Source: Catenuloplanes atrovinosus (GTDB lineage: Bacteria; Actinomycetota; Actinomycetes; Mycobacteriales; Micromonosporaceae). From it: 64,000 nt of DNA. Position numbers and translations under genes: made by a program. Positions 1 through 10,661 of this stretch are shown piece after piece (positions within the stretch are counted from its first letter, which is position 1; every line of letters begins with the position of its first letter). The notes beneath the pieces are model-generated. The model was given only the letters and a program-made list of their open reading frames with translations. It had not been told where the DNA came from and ran no database searches. The stretch spans positions 6,638,501 to 6,702,500 of the forward strand of contig NZ_JAVDYB010000001.1 of the NCBI RefSeq assembly GCF_031458235.1, read 5' to 3'.

Positions 1-181
1 CATGGAGGCCCATCACGTGACCGGCGAGGACTGCTTCGTGCTGAAGGTGCTGGCCGGGTCGATGCGGCACCTGGAGGAGGTCACCGGGCGGATCAGCGCG
101 CTCGGCGGCGTGACCACCAGCGTGGTCTACTCCAGCCACCTGGAGGCGCGCGCGATCTCGGCGCCGTCGATGTCAGACTAG
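1..181 (+). CDS. Lrp/AsnC family transcriptional regulator, C-terminal fragment
   Basis: Only the last 59 codons are in the window (frame from base 2, stop TAG at 179-181); the N-terminal helix-turn-helix lies upstream. The visible part reads EAHHVTGEDCFVLKVL, then a stretch on ordered strands and TTSVVYSS, which is the typical AsnC/RAM ligand-binding domain of Lrp-like regulators (the VTGxDCFVLKV strand and the T-T-S-hydrophobic end strand). Such proteins are octameric feast/famine regulators that bind amino acids. The target is not visible. A BldC-like gene starts 4 bases after the stop. Confidence 0.85.
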   Translation, partial: MEAHHVTGEDCFVLKVLAGSMRHLEEVTGRISALGGVTTSVVYSSHLEARAISAPSMSD

Positions 182-185
182 GGGG

Positions 186-425
186 GTGCCGCCGGTGGAG
201 CCGAGGTTTCTGCTGCTGTCCGACGTCGCCGCCGAGCTGAACGTGTCGGACTCGCAGGTCTACCACATGGTCCGCAGCGGCGAGCTGCCCGCGATCAAGA
301 TCGGTGGCCGGGGACAGTGGCGCGTGGAGCGCGCGCGGCTGGAGGAGTACATCGCGGCGAAGTACGCCGAGACCGCGGCGTGGGTGGCGAAGAATCCGCT
401 GGTCGACCGCGAAGACGAGGCCTGA
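186..425 (+). CDS. BldC-like / excisionase-family small DNA-binding protein
   Basis: 79 residues from a GTG start preceded by a run of G (GGGGGG at 181-186 region). The first 55 residues form a MerR-type winged helix-turn-helix as in BldC and phage excisionases: LLLSDVAAELNVSDSQVYHMVRSGELPAIKIG, then WRVERARLEEYIAAKY. These proteins bind DNA, often cooperatively on direct repeats, and lack an effector domain. It sits directly behind the Lrp/AsnC gene and ahead of an Rv3235-like gene, not next to any integrase, so a chromosomal regulator is more likely than a phage excisionase. Confidence 0.8.
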   Translation: MPPVEPRFLLLSDVAAELNVSDSQVYHMVRSGELPAIKIGGRGQWRVERARLEEYIAAKYAETAAWVAKNPLVDREDEA

Positions 426-556
426 CCGGCCGGCACGAGCGGTCACGCTCGCGGATCACCCATCGAAGTCGATCGTTGACGTGGCGCTGTCGTCTGCCTT
501 TCAATGGAAGCCGTCGAAGGCAAACGAAGGTAAACGAAGGCATCGGGAGCGTCCTC

Positions 557-1204
557 ATGGTCACGCGACTCGTCGATCCCCGCGGCACCCGCCCCGCCAT
601 CCGCGTCAGCCGCATCCCCCCGGTCGATCCCCCGTTCGACGACGAGCCGCTCGCCTGGTCCGACGCCGACCAGCTGACGCTCCCCTGGCGTCCCCGCGAG
701 CCGCCGGTGCCGGACGCGCCCGCGTCCCTGGCCGGTCTCCGGTCGCTGTCCGACCTGGCCGCGCTGGCCGGGCTGGGCGCGCCCGGCCGCACGCCGCCGC
801 CGATCCCGGCCGACGCACTGGCCGGCGCCTCCGGCGAGGCGCGCGGCGCCGCGCACCGGTTCCTCACCCGGGCGCTGGAGATCCTCAACGGATACCGCCC
901 CGTCGGTCACCTGCGCGCGTCGTCCGCACTGCTGGCCACGCCCACCATCCTGCGCGGCGCGGACACCGCGCTGCGCACCATCGCCCGCCTCCGCCGCGCC
1001 GCCGGGCTGCCGCCGGTGGCGGGCCGGCGGCCGCTCGCCGCCGAGGCCCGGGTGCGGCCCCGGCGGCTGCGCGTCTGCGAGCCCCGCCCGGGCGTGGCCG
1101 AGGCGTCCGCGGTGCTCACCACGGCCGGGCGCACCTGGGCCCTGGCCTACCGGCTGGAGCTGCTGCACGGCCGGTGGCTCGCCACCGCGTTCACGGTCGT
1201 CTGA
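557..1204 (+). CDS. Rv3235 family protein
   Basis: 215 residues starting at ATG 557, chosen because GGGAG lies 7 bases upstream (545-549); the frame is open further 5' but without conserved-looking sequence. The N-terminal half is Pro-rich and probably disordered. The C-terminal half (about 95-215) has the pattern of the small Rv3235-like family found beside secA in actinobacteria: a helix around RFLTRALEILNGYRP, a basic stretch, then strands ending in WALAYRLELLHGRWLATAF. The family has no firm function. The convergent gene remnant and secA lie downstream. Confidence 0.65.
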   Translation: MVTRLVDPRGTRPAIRVSRIPPVDPPFDDEPLAWSDADQLTLPWRPREPPVPDAPASLAGLRSLSDLAALAGLGAPGRTPPPIPADALAGASGEARGAAHRFLTRALEILNGYRPVGHLRASSALLATPTILRGADTALRTIARLRRAAGLPPVAGRRPLAAEARVRPRRLRVCEPRPGVAEASAVLTTAGRTWALAYRLELLHGRWLATAFTVV

Positions 1205-1225
1205 CCCCGCCCGAGCGGAAGGCGC

Positions 1226-1490
1226 TCACAGTTGACGAAGAATCACCGGATACTTGATCTTCTCGTCCGCGGCCAGCAGCAGCGCCTTGCTGATGATCTC
1301 GGAGAGCCGGCTGTCGCCCTCGAACGGCAGGAGCAGGTCGGGTTCCGCCGACTCCGGGATGATGCACAGGCAACGGTCCTCCGGCGCGATCAGGATGTTC
1401 CCCGAGCTGTGGTGGATGCCGGTACGTGTGCGGGTCGCCGCGCACCTCCAGGAACTTCTCGGTCGGCGTGCACCGGCCGGCGATCGCCAG
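1226..1490 (-). pseudogene. frameshifted 3' remnant of an unrecognised gene
   Basis: On the minus strand a protein-like segment runs in one frame through CTPTEKFLEVRGDPHTY (about 1490-1425), then continues in another frame as GIHHSSGNILIAPEDRCLC and on to DEKIKYPVILRQL with a stop at 1226. Joining the two needs a single-base change near 1422-1426. Composition and pattern look like the C-terminus of a real enzyme, but I cannot name the family. No convincing 5' part is seen between 1490 and the secA stop at 1641. It could be a decayed gene tail or a sequence error in a partial gene. Confidence 0.45.
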
Positions 1491-1640
1491 CCGCGGCGAG
1501 CAGGCGCTCGACCACACCGGCCGGCGCCCAGCCGCACGCCACGGCCGAGTGCCTCCGGAAAGCGGAGTCCGCGGCGGGTCCCGGAACGACACCGCCGGCC
1601 CGGCCGTGCGGCCGAGCCGGCGGAGAGCGGCGGCGGACGA

Positions 1641-4556
<2,916 letters not shown>

Positions 4557-4731
4557 GGGTCAACGCTCCCTACACAGTCTGCCGAACCATCGTAGGGCGC
4601 CGAGGGCCGGAAGCGACCACCGCGGCTCCCGATAGTCGCTCGAAACGGACAAAAATCCGCTGTGAGTTCGCTGAGGGCAGATTATCGGCCGCGTCCCGTA
4701 CCCGGGAAAGGCGGTTGGGGATCTCGGACCC

Positions 4732-5901
4732 ATGGGTGAGGATGGCCGGATGGAACCCGTGGAGATCATTTCCGACGGTTTGCGCCTGCGCGTCTGGGAA
4801 CCCGGCGACGTGGACCGGCTCAACCGGGAGGTCGCGCACCCCGACGTGCAGCGGTGGACGGCGCTGCCCACCGACCCGGCCGAGACCGCCGAGTTCGCAC
4901 TGCACCGCGCGCCCGCGCTGCGCGAGGCCGGCACGGCGCTGCATCTCGGCGTCTTCGACGCGGCGGACGGCCGGCTGCTCGGTGCCACGGCCCTGCACAA
5001 GATCAACCTCTCCGACGGGTACGCCGAGCTGGGCTACTGGGTCGCGGCCGGCGCGCGCGGCGCCCGCGTGGCCGAGCGGGCCGCCCGGGCACTGCTGAAC
5101 TGGGGTTTCACCGAGCTCGGCCTCGGCCTGGTGGGCTGGCGCGCGCGGGTCGGCAACCACGCCTCCCGGATCACGGCGCTCCGCCTGGGGTTCACCATGG
5201 AGGGCACCGGCCGCGCCACCCGCACCGCCCCGGACGGCACCCGCTCCGCGCGCTGGACCGCGTCGCTGCTGCCCGCGGACCTCACCGCGGCCGGGCGGCC
5301 CGACTCCCCCGCGGTCGCGCTCGAGGCCCGCCGCGCCCGCGTCTTCGGCGGCCCGCGCCCGGTGCTGACCGCTCCGGGCGGCGTGCGGCTGCGCGCGGCG
5401 GAGGAGCGTGACCTGCCGGCGACCGTGGAGACCTGCCGCGACCCGGAGACGCTGCGCTGGACCACGGTGCCGGAGAACTACACGCTCGCGGACGCGGCCT
5501 CGTACTCGCTCGGCTACCAGCCGGCGCAGTGGACGGCCGGGACCGCCGCGATGTTCGTGTTCACCGGGCCGGACGACGAGTACGCCGGGAACATGGACCT
5601 GCGGCTGACCCGGCCCGCCGACCCACTCTTCGCGGACGTCGGGTTCTCCGCCGCGCCCCGGGCCCGCGGTCGCGGATACACCACGGCCGCGCTGCGTACC
5701 GTCTGTGCCTGGGGCTTCGAAGCGCTCGGCCTGGAGCGCATCGAGTGGCTGGCGCACGTCGGCAACGACGCGTCGCGGCGGGTGGCGGAGAAGGCCGGGT
5801 TCACCGTCGAGGGCGTGCGCCGGTCCGGGCTCGCGCACCGCGGCGAGCGCCGCGACGTGTGGGCGGCCGGCCTGGTCCCCGCGGATCTGCAAGGGAGATG
5901 A
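4732..5901 (+). CDS. tandem-domain GNAT N-acetyltransferase (first of pair)
   Basis: 389 residues containing two RimJ/RimL-type GNAT domains in one chain (about 10-185 and 200-389). Each copy shows the acyl-CoA binding turn (GARGARVAERAARALLNWGF; ARGRGYTTAALRTVCAWGF) followed by VGNxASRxxxxxxGF. In the first copy the canonical Q/R-x-x-G-x-G/A loop is degraded to ARGARV, so it may be structural rather than catalytic. An alternative start is ATG 4750 with GGTGAGG upstream. The next gene is a second two-domain GNAT, translationally close. Substrate (protein N-terminus, aminoglycoside or other amine) cannot be told. Confidence 0.82.
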   Translation: MGEDGRMEPVEIISDGLRLRVWEPGDVDRLNREVAHPDVQRWTALPTDPAETAEFALHRAPALREAGTALHLGVFDAADGRLLGATALHKINLSDGYAELGYWVAAGARGARVAERAARALLNWGFTELGLGLVGWRARVGNHASRITALRLGFTMEGTGRATRTAPDGTRSARWTASLLPADLTAAGRPDSPAVALEARRARVFGGPRPVLTAPGGVRLRAAEERDLPATVETCRDPETLRWTTVPENYTLADAASYSLGYQPAQWTAGTAAMFVFTGPDDEYAGNMDLRLTRPADPLFADVGFSAAPRARGRGYTTAALRTVCAWGFEALGLERIEWLAHVGNDASRRVAEKAGFTVEGVRRSGLAHRGERRDVWAAGLVPADLQGR

Positions 5902-5906
5902 GCCGC

Positions 5907-7040
5907 ATGGATCGGACCACCGTCGAGGACCAGGGGGTACGGCTGCGCCCGCTGCGCCGGTCCGACACGGCCGACGTGGTCGCGGCCTGCTCGGACCCGC
6001 TCACCCAGCGCTTCCTGCCGCTGTTGCCCCGGCCGTACACGGAGTCGGACGCGATCTGGTGGATCGAGGAGGGCGCGGAGGCGGAGTGGCGCCAGGGCGG
6101 CGGCGTCTGGGCGATCGCCGATCCGGCCACCGACCGGCTCGCCGGCACCATCGGGCTGCACCGGGTGGTCCGCGAGCGCGCGCAGGCCGAGGTCGGCTAC
6201 TGGGTGTCGCCGTGGGCTCGCAACCGCGGCGTCGCCAGGGCCGCGACCGTGGCGCTGAGCGCGCACGCGTTCGCGCACGGCTTCGCCCGGCTGGAGCTGC
6301 TCACCGAGCTGGAGAACATCGCCAGCCAGCGCGTGGCGCTCGCGGCCGGCTTCCAGCGCGAGGGCGTCCGCCGCGGCCTGGCACCGGACGGCGTGGGTGG
6401 CCGGACCGACCTGGTCGCGTTCGCCCGGCTCGACGGCGATCCGGCCGGCCCGGTCGCGCGGTGGCTGCCGGACCTGCCCGGCGGCGAGCTGAGCGACGGC
6501 GTGGTCACGCTGCGGCCGCTGCTCCCCGGCGACGAGGACTTCCTGTATACGCTGCTCAACCAGCCGGACGTGGTCGCCACCAGCGTGCCCGCGGTCGCGC
6601 CGGACCGGCGCGAGATCGCGCTGCGGTGCGCCCGGTCGCAGGCGCACTGGCTGGCCGGGGACCGGGCCGACCTGGTCATCGTGGACACCGCGACCGGCCG
6701 CCCGACCGGCGACATCGGGCTCTACTACCAGGAGCGGAACACCGGACAGGCCATGATCGGGTACGCGATGCTGCCGGAGTGGCGCGGGCGCGGCTTCCCC
6801 ACCCGGGCGGTGCAGCTGCTGGCGCTCTGGGCGTTCGCCGAGACCTCCATCGCGCGGCTGGTGGCCGGCACCAGCCCGCAGAACGCGGGCTCGCAGCGGG
6901 TGCTGGAGAAGGCCGGCTTCCAGCGCGAGGGCTACCACCGCTCCCGGCTGCCCGCCGCTAACGGCCGTCGCATCGACGACGTGCTCTTCGCGATGGTCGC
7001 GTCCGACCTGATCAGCCGCACCGCGCGGCCGGAGCGGTGA
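5907..7040 (+). CDS. tandem-domain GNAT N-acetyltransferase (second of pair)
   Basis: 377 residues, again two GNAT domains (about 5-180 and 195-370). ATG 5907 is preferred over ATG 5898, which overlaps the previous stop as ATGA, because AAGGGAG (5891-5897) is 9 bases from 5907 but abuts 5898. The first copy has WARNRGVARAATVALSAHAF with ENIASQRVALAAGF; the second has the better-preserved acetyl-CoA loop WRGRGFPTRAVQLLALWAF and NAGSQRVLEKAGF. Forms an operon with the preceding gene, of which it looks like an old duplicate, and ends at a strong hairpin. Substrate unknown. Confidence 0.82.
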   Translation: MDRTTVEDQGVRLRPLRRSDTADVVAACSDPLTQRFLPLLPRPYTESDAIWWIEEGAEAEWRQGGGVWAIADPATDRLAGTIGLHRVVRERAQAEVGYWVSPWARNRGVARAATVALSAHAFAHGFARLELLTELENIASQRVALAAGFQREGVRRGLAPDGVGGRTDLVAFARLDGDPAGPVARWLPDLPGGELSDGVVTLRPLLPGDEDFLYTLLNQPDVVATSVPAVAPDRREIALRCARSQAHWLAGDRADLVIVDTATGRPTGDIGLYYQERNTGQAMIGYAMLPEWRGRGFPTRAVQLLALWAFAETSIARLVAGTSPQNAGSQRVLEKAGFQREGYHRSRLPAANGRRIDDVLFAMVASDLISRTARPER

Positions 7041-7041
7041 G

Positions 7042-7074
7042 GGACGGGGTGCCCGCCGTGCGGGCACCTCGTCC
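7042..7074. terminator. bidirectional hairpin terminator between GNAT and hpf genes
   Basis: GGACGGGGTGCCCGC (7042-7056) pairs with GCGGGCACCTCGTCC (7060-7074), a 15-base stem with one G-T pair and a CGT loop. It starts 2 bases after the GNAT stop and ends 10 bases from the convergent hpf stop. No U-tract, as is common in actinobacteria. Confidence 0.75.
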
Positions 7075-7083
7075 GCGCGGACG

Positions 7084-7701
7084 TCAGGCTTCCAGGGACA
7101 GGACGCCGTAGTCGTAGCCGCGGCGCCGGTAGACGACGCTCGGGCGGCCGGTCTCCTTGTCCATGAAGAGGTAGAAGTCGTGGCCGACCAGCTCCATCTG
7201 GAAGAGCGCGTCGTCCACGGACATCGGGATGGAGGAGTGCTCCTTCTCCCGGACGATGTGCCACGGCTGGTCGTCGTGGTCCGGCTCCTGCTCCCGCTCC
7301 TGGACCATGGTGGCGGTCCCGCCACCCAGGGGGGCGAAGCCCTCGGCCGGCAGCCCCGCGGTCGCGGCCGCGACCGAGACGGGGGTCCGGCGGCCGCGGT
7401 GCACGCGGCGACGGTCGGCGGAGCGGCGGAGACGGGTGTCCAGCTTGGTGATGGCGCTGTCCAGGGCGCTGTAGAAGTCGGCGGCACATGCCTCGGCGCG
7501 GATCACCGGGCCGCGGGACACGACCGTGATCTCGACTCGCTGGCAGTGATCGGATTGGCGCGGATTGCGCTCGTGAAACAGCTCGACGTCGACGCGGATG
7601 AGCTTCTGGTCGTAGCGCTCGATCTTTTCGAGCTTCTCGGCGACGTGCACCCGGTAGTGGTCCGGCACCTCAACGTTGCGACCCTTGACGACAATGTCCA
7701 C
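7084..7701 (-). CDS. hpf: long-form ribosome hibernation promoting factor
   Basis: 205 residues from GTG 7701, chosen because GGGGAGG lies 6 bases upstream and because the product then begins MDIVVKGRNVEV as family members do; upstream ATG 7716 overlaps that ribosome binding site. N-terminal S30AE/YfiA domain (1-95) binds the 30S decoding centre; after a basic linker the C-terminal domain (about 145-205: MSVDDALFQMELVGHDFYLFMD, then VVYRRRGYDYGVLSL) mediates 100S ribosome dimerisation. Acts in stationary phase or stress. Monocistronic, convergent with the GNAT pair. Confidence 0.93.
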   Translation of the reverse strand: MDIVVKGRNVEVPDHYRVHVAEKLEKIERYDQKLIRVDVELFHERNPRQSDHCQRVEITVVSRGPVIRAEACAADFYSALDSAITKLDTRLRRSADRRRVHRGRRTPVSVAAATAGLPAEGFAPLGGGTATMVQEREQEPDHDDQPWHIVREKEHSSIPMSVDDALFQMELVGHDFYLFMDKETGRPSVVYRRRGYDYGVLSLEA

Positions 7702-8029
7702 GCGTGACCTCCCCATGATCGATTCTGAGAGACCACCGGGCACCCCGGCGGCCACAGATCTGGGCTTGAACTGGTCTGACGAGGCGGAGGACGGTCAGGC
7801 GCGGTCCGCGTGCATGCCGGCGCGCGCTGGGGAAACGATCTCGACCGACCTCCGAAAACGCGGCGTAGCCTCCTCTCGGCGGGCAGTGCTGGCCAGCGCG
7901 GCCAGCGGGGTGCGAAGCACCCACACAGCGGCGATAGATCTTGAGGGTCATACCCCCGCTATAGAAACGCTAACCCGTGTTCGGGCCCGCGTCACGCTCC
8001 GTTCCCAAGACCGTGTCGAGAAGATTCGC
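7702..8029. other. 328-base gap upstream of hpf
   Basis: Non-coding by codon pattern. It should hold the hpf promoter. A GTTT and a GGGGTAT block on the minus strand near 7945-7965 resemble stress-sigma elements but the spacing is short, so no promoter is called. It follows the comFC stop (8030), and no clear hairpin was seen. Confidence 0.4.
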
Positions 8030-8749
8030 TCACCGGGCACGTTCGGGGGACAAAGGCTGCCGTCTCAACGTTGCCGCGAGCACGGCGGCGCCGGTCACCG
8101 CCACGCCGGCGGCGCGCAGCCGGTCCGCGATGACGGCCAGCGTGGCGCCGGTGGTGACGATGTCGTCGAGCAGGATCGCCGGGCCGGGCGTGTCGCGCAG
8201 CCGGGCCGCCTCCCGCGCCCGCACCCGGAACTTGGCCGCGGCCTCGGTCATCCGCCCGGCCGCGGAGAGCTCGGTCGAGTCGGCGCGGGAGCGGGCGGTC
8301 AGCGGGCGGGCCAGCGTGGTGCGCACGCCCGCCTCGCGCAGCCGGGACGCGGCCCAGCCGGCCAGCGCGGCGAGGTGGTCGCCCTGCCGCTCCCGCACGG
8401 CCCGCGGCGTGGACGGGACCGGCACCAGCACCACGGCGGGCGCGGGCGCGGCGGCGGCCACCACGTCGCCGAGCAGCATGCCCAGCGGCCGGGCCAGCGC
8501 GCGGCGGCCACGCTCCTTGTAGTCGAGCAGCGCGCCGCGCAGCACTCCCGCGTACGGCCCGAGCGCGGCACAGGGCGGGAAGCCGGGCGGTGCCGGGTCC
8601 GGCCGGGTGGCGAACGGCGTGAGCGTGCGCAGCGCGGCCTCGCACTCGGGGCAGACCGCGCGGCGCAGCGCGCGGCCGGAGGCGCCGCAGCCCGCGCACG
8701 CGGACGGCAGGATCAGATCGGTCAGCGTCGCCCAGAGGCCCGCGCCCAT
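8030..8749 (-). CDS. ComFC-like phosphoribosyltransferase-fold protein
   Basis: 239 residues from ATG 8749, which has GGAGGGG 8 bases upstream. N-terminal double zinc-ribbon Cys pairs (PSACAGCGASG, AVCPECEAAL) and a C-terminal type I phosphoribosyltransferase fold with the PRPP loop ILLDDIVTTGAT near residue 200. These are the marks of the ComFC/GntX family, linked to DNA uptake in competent bacteria and of unclear role elsewhere. Lies downstream of lpqB on the same strand (70-base gap), as commonly seen in actinobacteria. Confidence 0.88.
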   Translation of the reverse strand: MGAGLWATLTDLILPSACAGCGASGRALRRAVCPECEAALRTLTPFATRPDPAPPGFPPCAALGPYAGVLRGALLDYKERGRRALARPLGMLLGDVVAAAAPAPAVVLVPVPSTPRAVRERQGDHLAALAGWAASRLREAGVRTTLARPLTARSRADSTELSAAGRMTEAAAKFRVRAREAARLRDTPGPAILLDDIVTTGATLAVIADRLRAAGVAVTGAAVLAATLRRQPLSPERAR

Positions 8750-8819
8750 GCTCGTACCCCTCCGGTGGTCGTGGTGTTCCGAAGGATAGACCCCCGTCAC
8801 TGCGCCGAGGGGGCGCGTC

Positions 8820-10661
8820 TCACTCCTGGAAGAACGGCGCGCTGATCGTGCCGGAGACCGCGTCCGACGGCAGCTCCCCCAGCCGCACCGCGTCGATCCG
8901 GGTGGAGCTGAACAGCAGGCTGTAGGCGATGTTGTTGGACACGTAGAGCGCCTCGCTGCCGCCGCCGCCCGGCCGGCTCGGGTTCACCGGGTACGCGGCC
9001 AGGTAGGTGACCTGCGCGGTGCCCAGCGCGGTCGCCCGGTCCTGCGCGAACACGCCGTCCACGGTGACCTCCACGATCGCGCCCTGCCGCGCCTTCTGGC
9101 CGGCCAGGATCAGCCGGTCCTCGCGGGCGAAGTCCACCGCCGAGATGCTCTGCAGCGACGTGGGCACCTCGCGGACCGAGGCGGAGATCTTCACGTTGGT
9201 GTCCGTGCGGATCAGCGCGGCCACGAACACCCGGCCGCCGGAGACCAGGGCGATCCGCTGGCCGTCGTAGGACACCGCCATGTCGGTGATCTCCGGGCCG
9301 GGAAGGTTGGGCACCGCGATCGGCGTGAGGCTGGTCGCCTGCGTGCCGAACTGCTGCAACCGGCCGTTCACCACGATCAGGCCGACCAGGCTGTCCGGCG
9401 CCTGATCCGCGGTCGCGCCGGGCGCCCAGAGCCACACCGGGCGGCCGGCCTCGGCGTCGCCGAGCGGCGTCCGCAACGGCGGCTTGCCGAGCACCTCGGG
9501 CGCCACCACCAGCTCCAGGCCCGCGCCGGTGCCCCGGTCGCGCACCCAGGCGCCGACCGTGCGCTGGCCGAACCGGGAGAACGACGCGTACCGGACGCCG
9601 GTGTTGGTCTCCGGCGTCACCAGCGGCACCGCGGCGGCCGGCGCCGGGCTGCTGCCGCCGCCCATCCGCACGATCCGGCCGTCGTAGATCGCGAACCGGC
9701 CCGGCTCCGGGACCAGTTGGGACGACGGGTTAGCGGCCAGCACCGCGGCGTCGCCGGCGAACGTGGCGCGCGCCTGGCCCTCCACCTTGACCTGAATGCC
9801 TCCGCCCGCGTACGCGCGCAGCGTCCAGTAGAGCTGGGCGCCGAGCCGCCGGATCGCGTCGTCGTCCAGCGCGCCGGCCTCCGCGCTCAGGTTGACCTCC
9901 AGCGGGTCGCCCGCCGCGGCCTTGGGCACGTTGCCCTTCTGCTTCACGTTCGCCGGGAGCCCGTCGACCGCCTGGCCGATCAGCGCGGACGGGCCGCCGA
10001 TCAGCCACTCCAGCAGCTCGGTGGGGCGGCGGTCGGAGGTGATGCTCAGCGGCAGCCAGCGCAGGTCCGGGACGAGCGCGGTCCGCTCCTTGTTCCAGAA
10101 GTAGACCGGCGTGTTCGTGTACCGGGCCTCCAGTTCCTCGTCCGGCAGCAGGAGCAGCGGCGGCGCGGTGAACACCCAGTAGCCGTCCTGGCCGGCCACC
10201 TGGCCGACGGTGAACGTGTACTCCGTCTCGTCGTTGGTCGGCGGCTCCACCGCGCCGTTCGCGGCGAGCACGCCCAGGTGCTGCACGCGCACCACGGCCG
10301 TGGAGGACGACTCCGAATCGGTGATCACGGCCGGCTCGATCAGCCGGACGATGTTGATCTCGTTCGACGGCTTCCACGCGGCGCTCTGGGTCGGCGCCAG
10401 GAACGACCGGACCCGGTCCACGGCCTGCTCCGGATCGCCGGCGGCGGCGGACAGGAACGACGCCAGCAGCGCCTCGGGCGAGCTCACGTTCGCCGTCTGC
10501 CGGTCGACCGGCAGGATCGGGTTGCCGCCGCCCGGCGCGTCCGGCGACGGCATCTCGCCGTGCACCTGCACGTCGGTCGAGCCGGGGATGCCGCAGCCGG
10601 TCAGCCCGGCCGCCAGCAGCAGCGCCGTGACGGCCGCGGCGAACCTCCACCGAGCGCTCAC
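8820..10661 (-). CDS. lpqB: lipoprotein LpqB with GerMN domain
   Basis: 613 residues. Signal peptide with lipobox LTGC (Cys about residue 23), so anchored to the outer face of the membrane. A GerMN domain follows in the middle (around LLEWLIGGPSALIGQAVDGLP) and a beta-propeller-like C-terminal half. LpqB is the accessory lipoprotein of the MtrAB two-component system and modulates MtrB sensing in mycobacteria. GTG start overlaps the mtrB stop by 4 bases (GTGA), so translation is coupled. Confidence 0.95.
   Translation of the reverse strand: MSARWRFAAAVTALLLAAGLTGCGIPGSTDVQVHGEMPSPDAPGGGNPILPVDRQTANVSSPEALLASFLSAAAGDPEQAVDRVRSFLAPTQSAAWKPSNEINIVRLIEPAVITDSESSSTAVVRVQHLGVLAANGAVEPPTNDETEYTFTVGQVAGQDGYWVFTAPPLLLLPDEELEARYTNTPVYFWNKERTALVPDLRWLPLSITSDRRPTELLEWLIGGPSALIGQAVDGLPANVKQKGNVPKAAAGDPLEVNLSAEAGALDDDAIRRLGAQLYWTLRAYAGGGIQVKVEGQARATFAGDAAVLAANPSSQLVPEPGRFAIYDGRIVRMGGGSSPAPAAAVPLVTPETNTGVRYASFSRFGQRTVGAWVRDRGTGAGLELVVAPEVLGKPPLRTPLGDAEAGRPVWLWAPGATADQAPDSLVGLIVVNGRLQQFGTQATSLTPIAVPNLPGPEITDMAVSYDGQRIALVSGGRVFVAALIRTDTNVKISASVREVPTSLQSISAVDFAREDRLILAGQKARQGAIVEVTVDGVFAQDRATALGTAQVTYLAAYPVNPSRPGGGGSEALYVSNNIAYSLLFSSTRIDAVRLGELPSDAVSGTISAPFFQE

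Noticed and set aside
186-425. Phage excisionase marking an integrated element
   Set aside because: No integrase, attachment repeats or phage genes nearby; BldC-like chromosomal protein fits better.
7940-7970. SigB-type promoter for hpf (GTTT ... GGGTAT)
   Set aside because: Spacing of about 10 bases is too short for the known consensus and the site is over 240 bases from the start.
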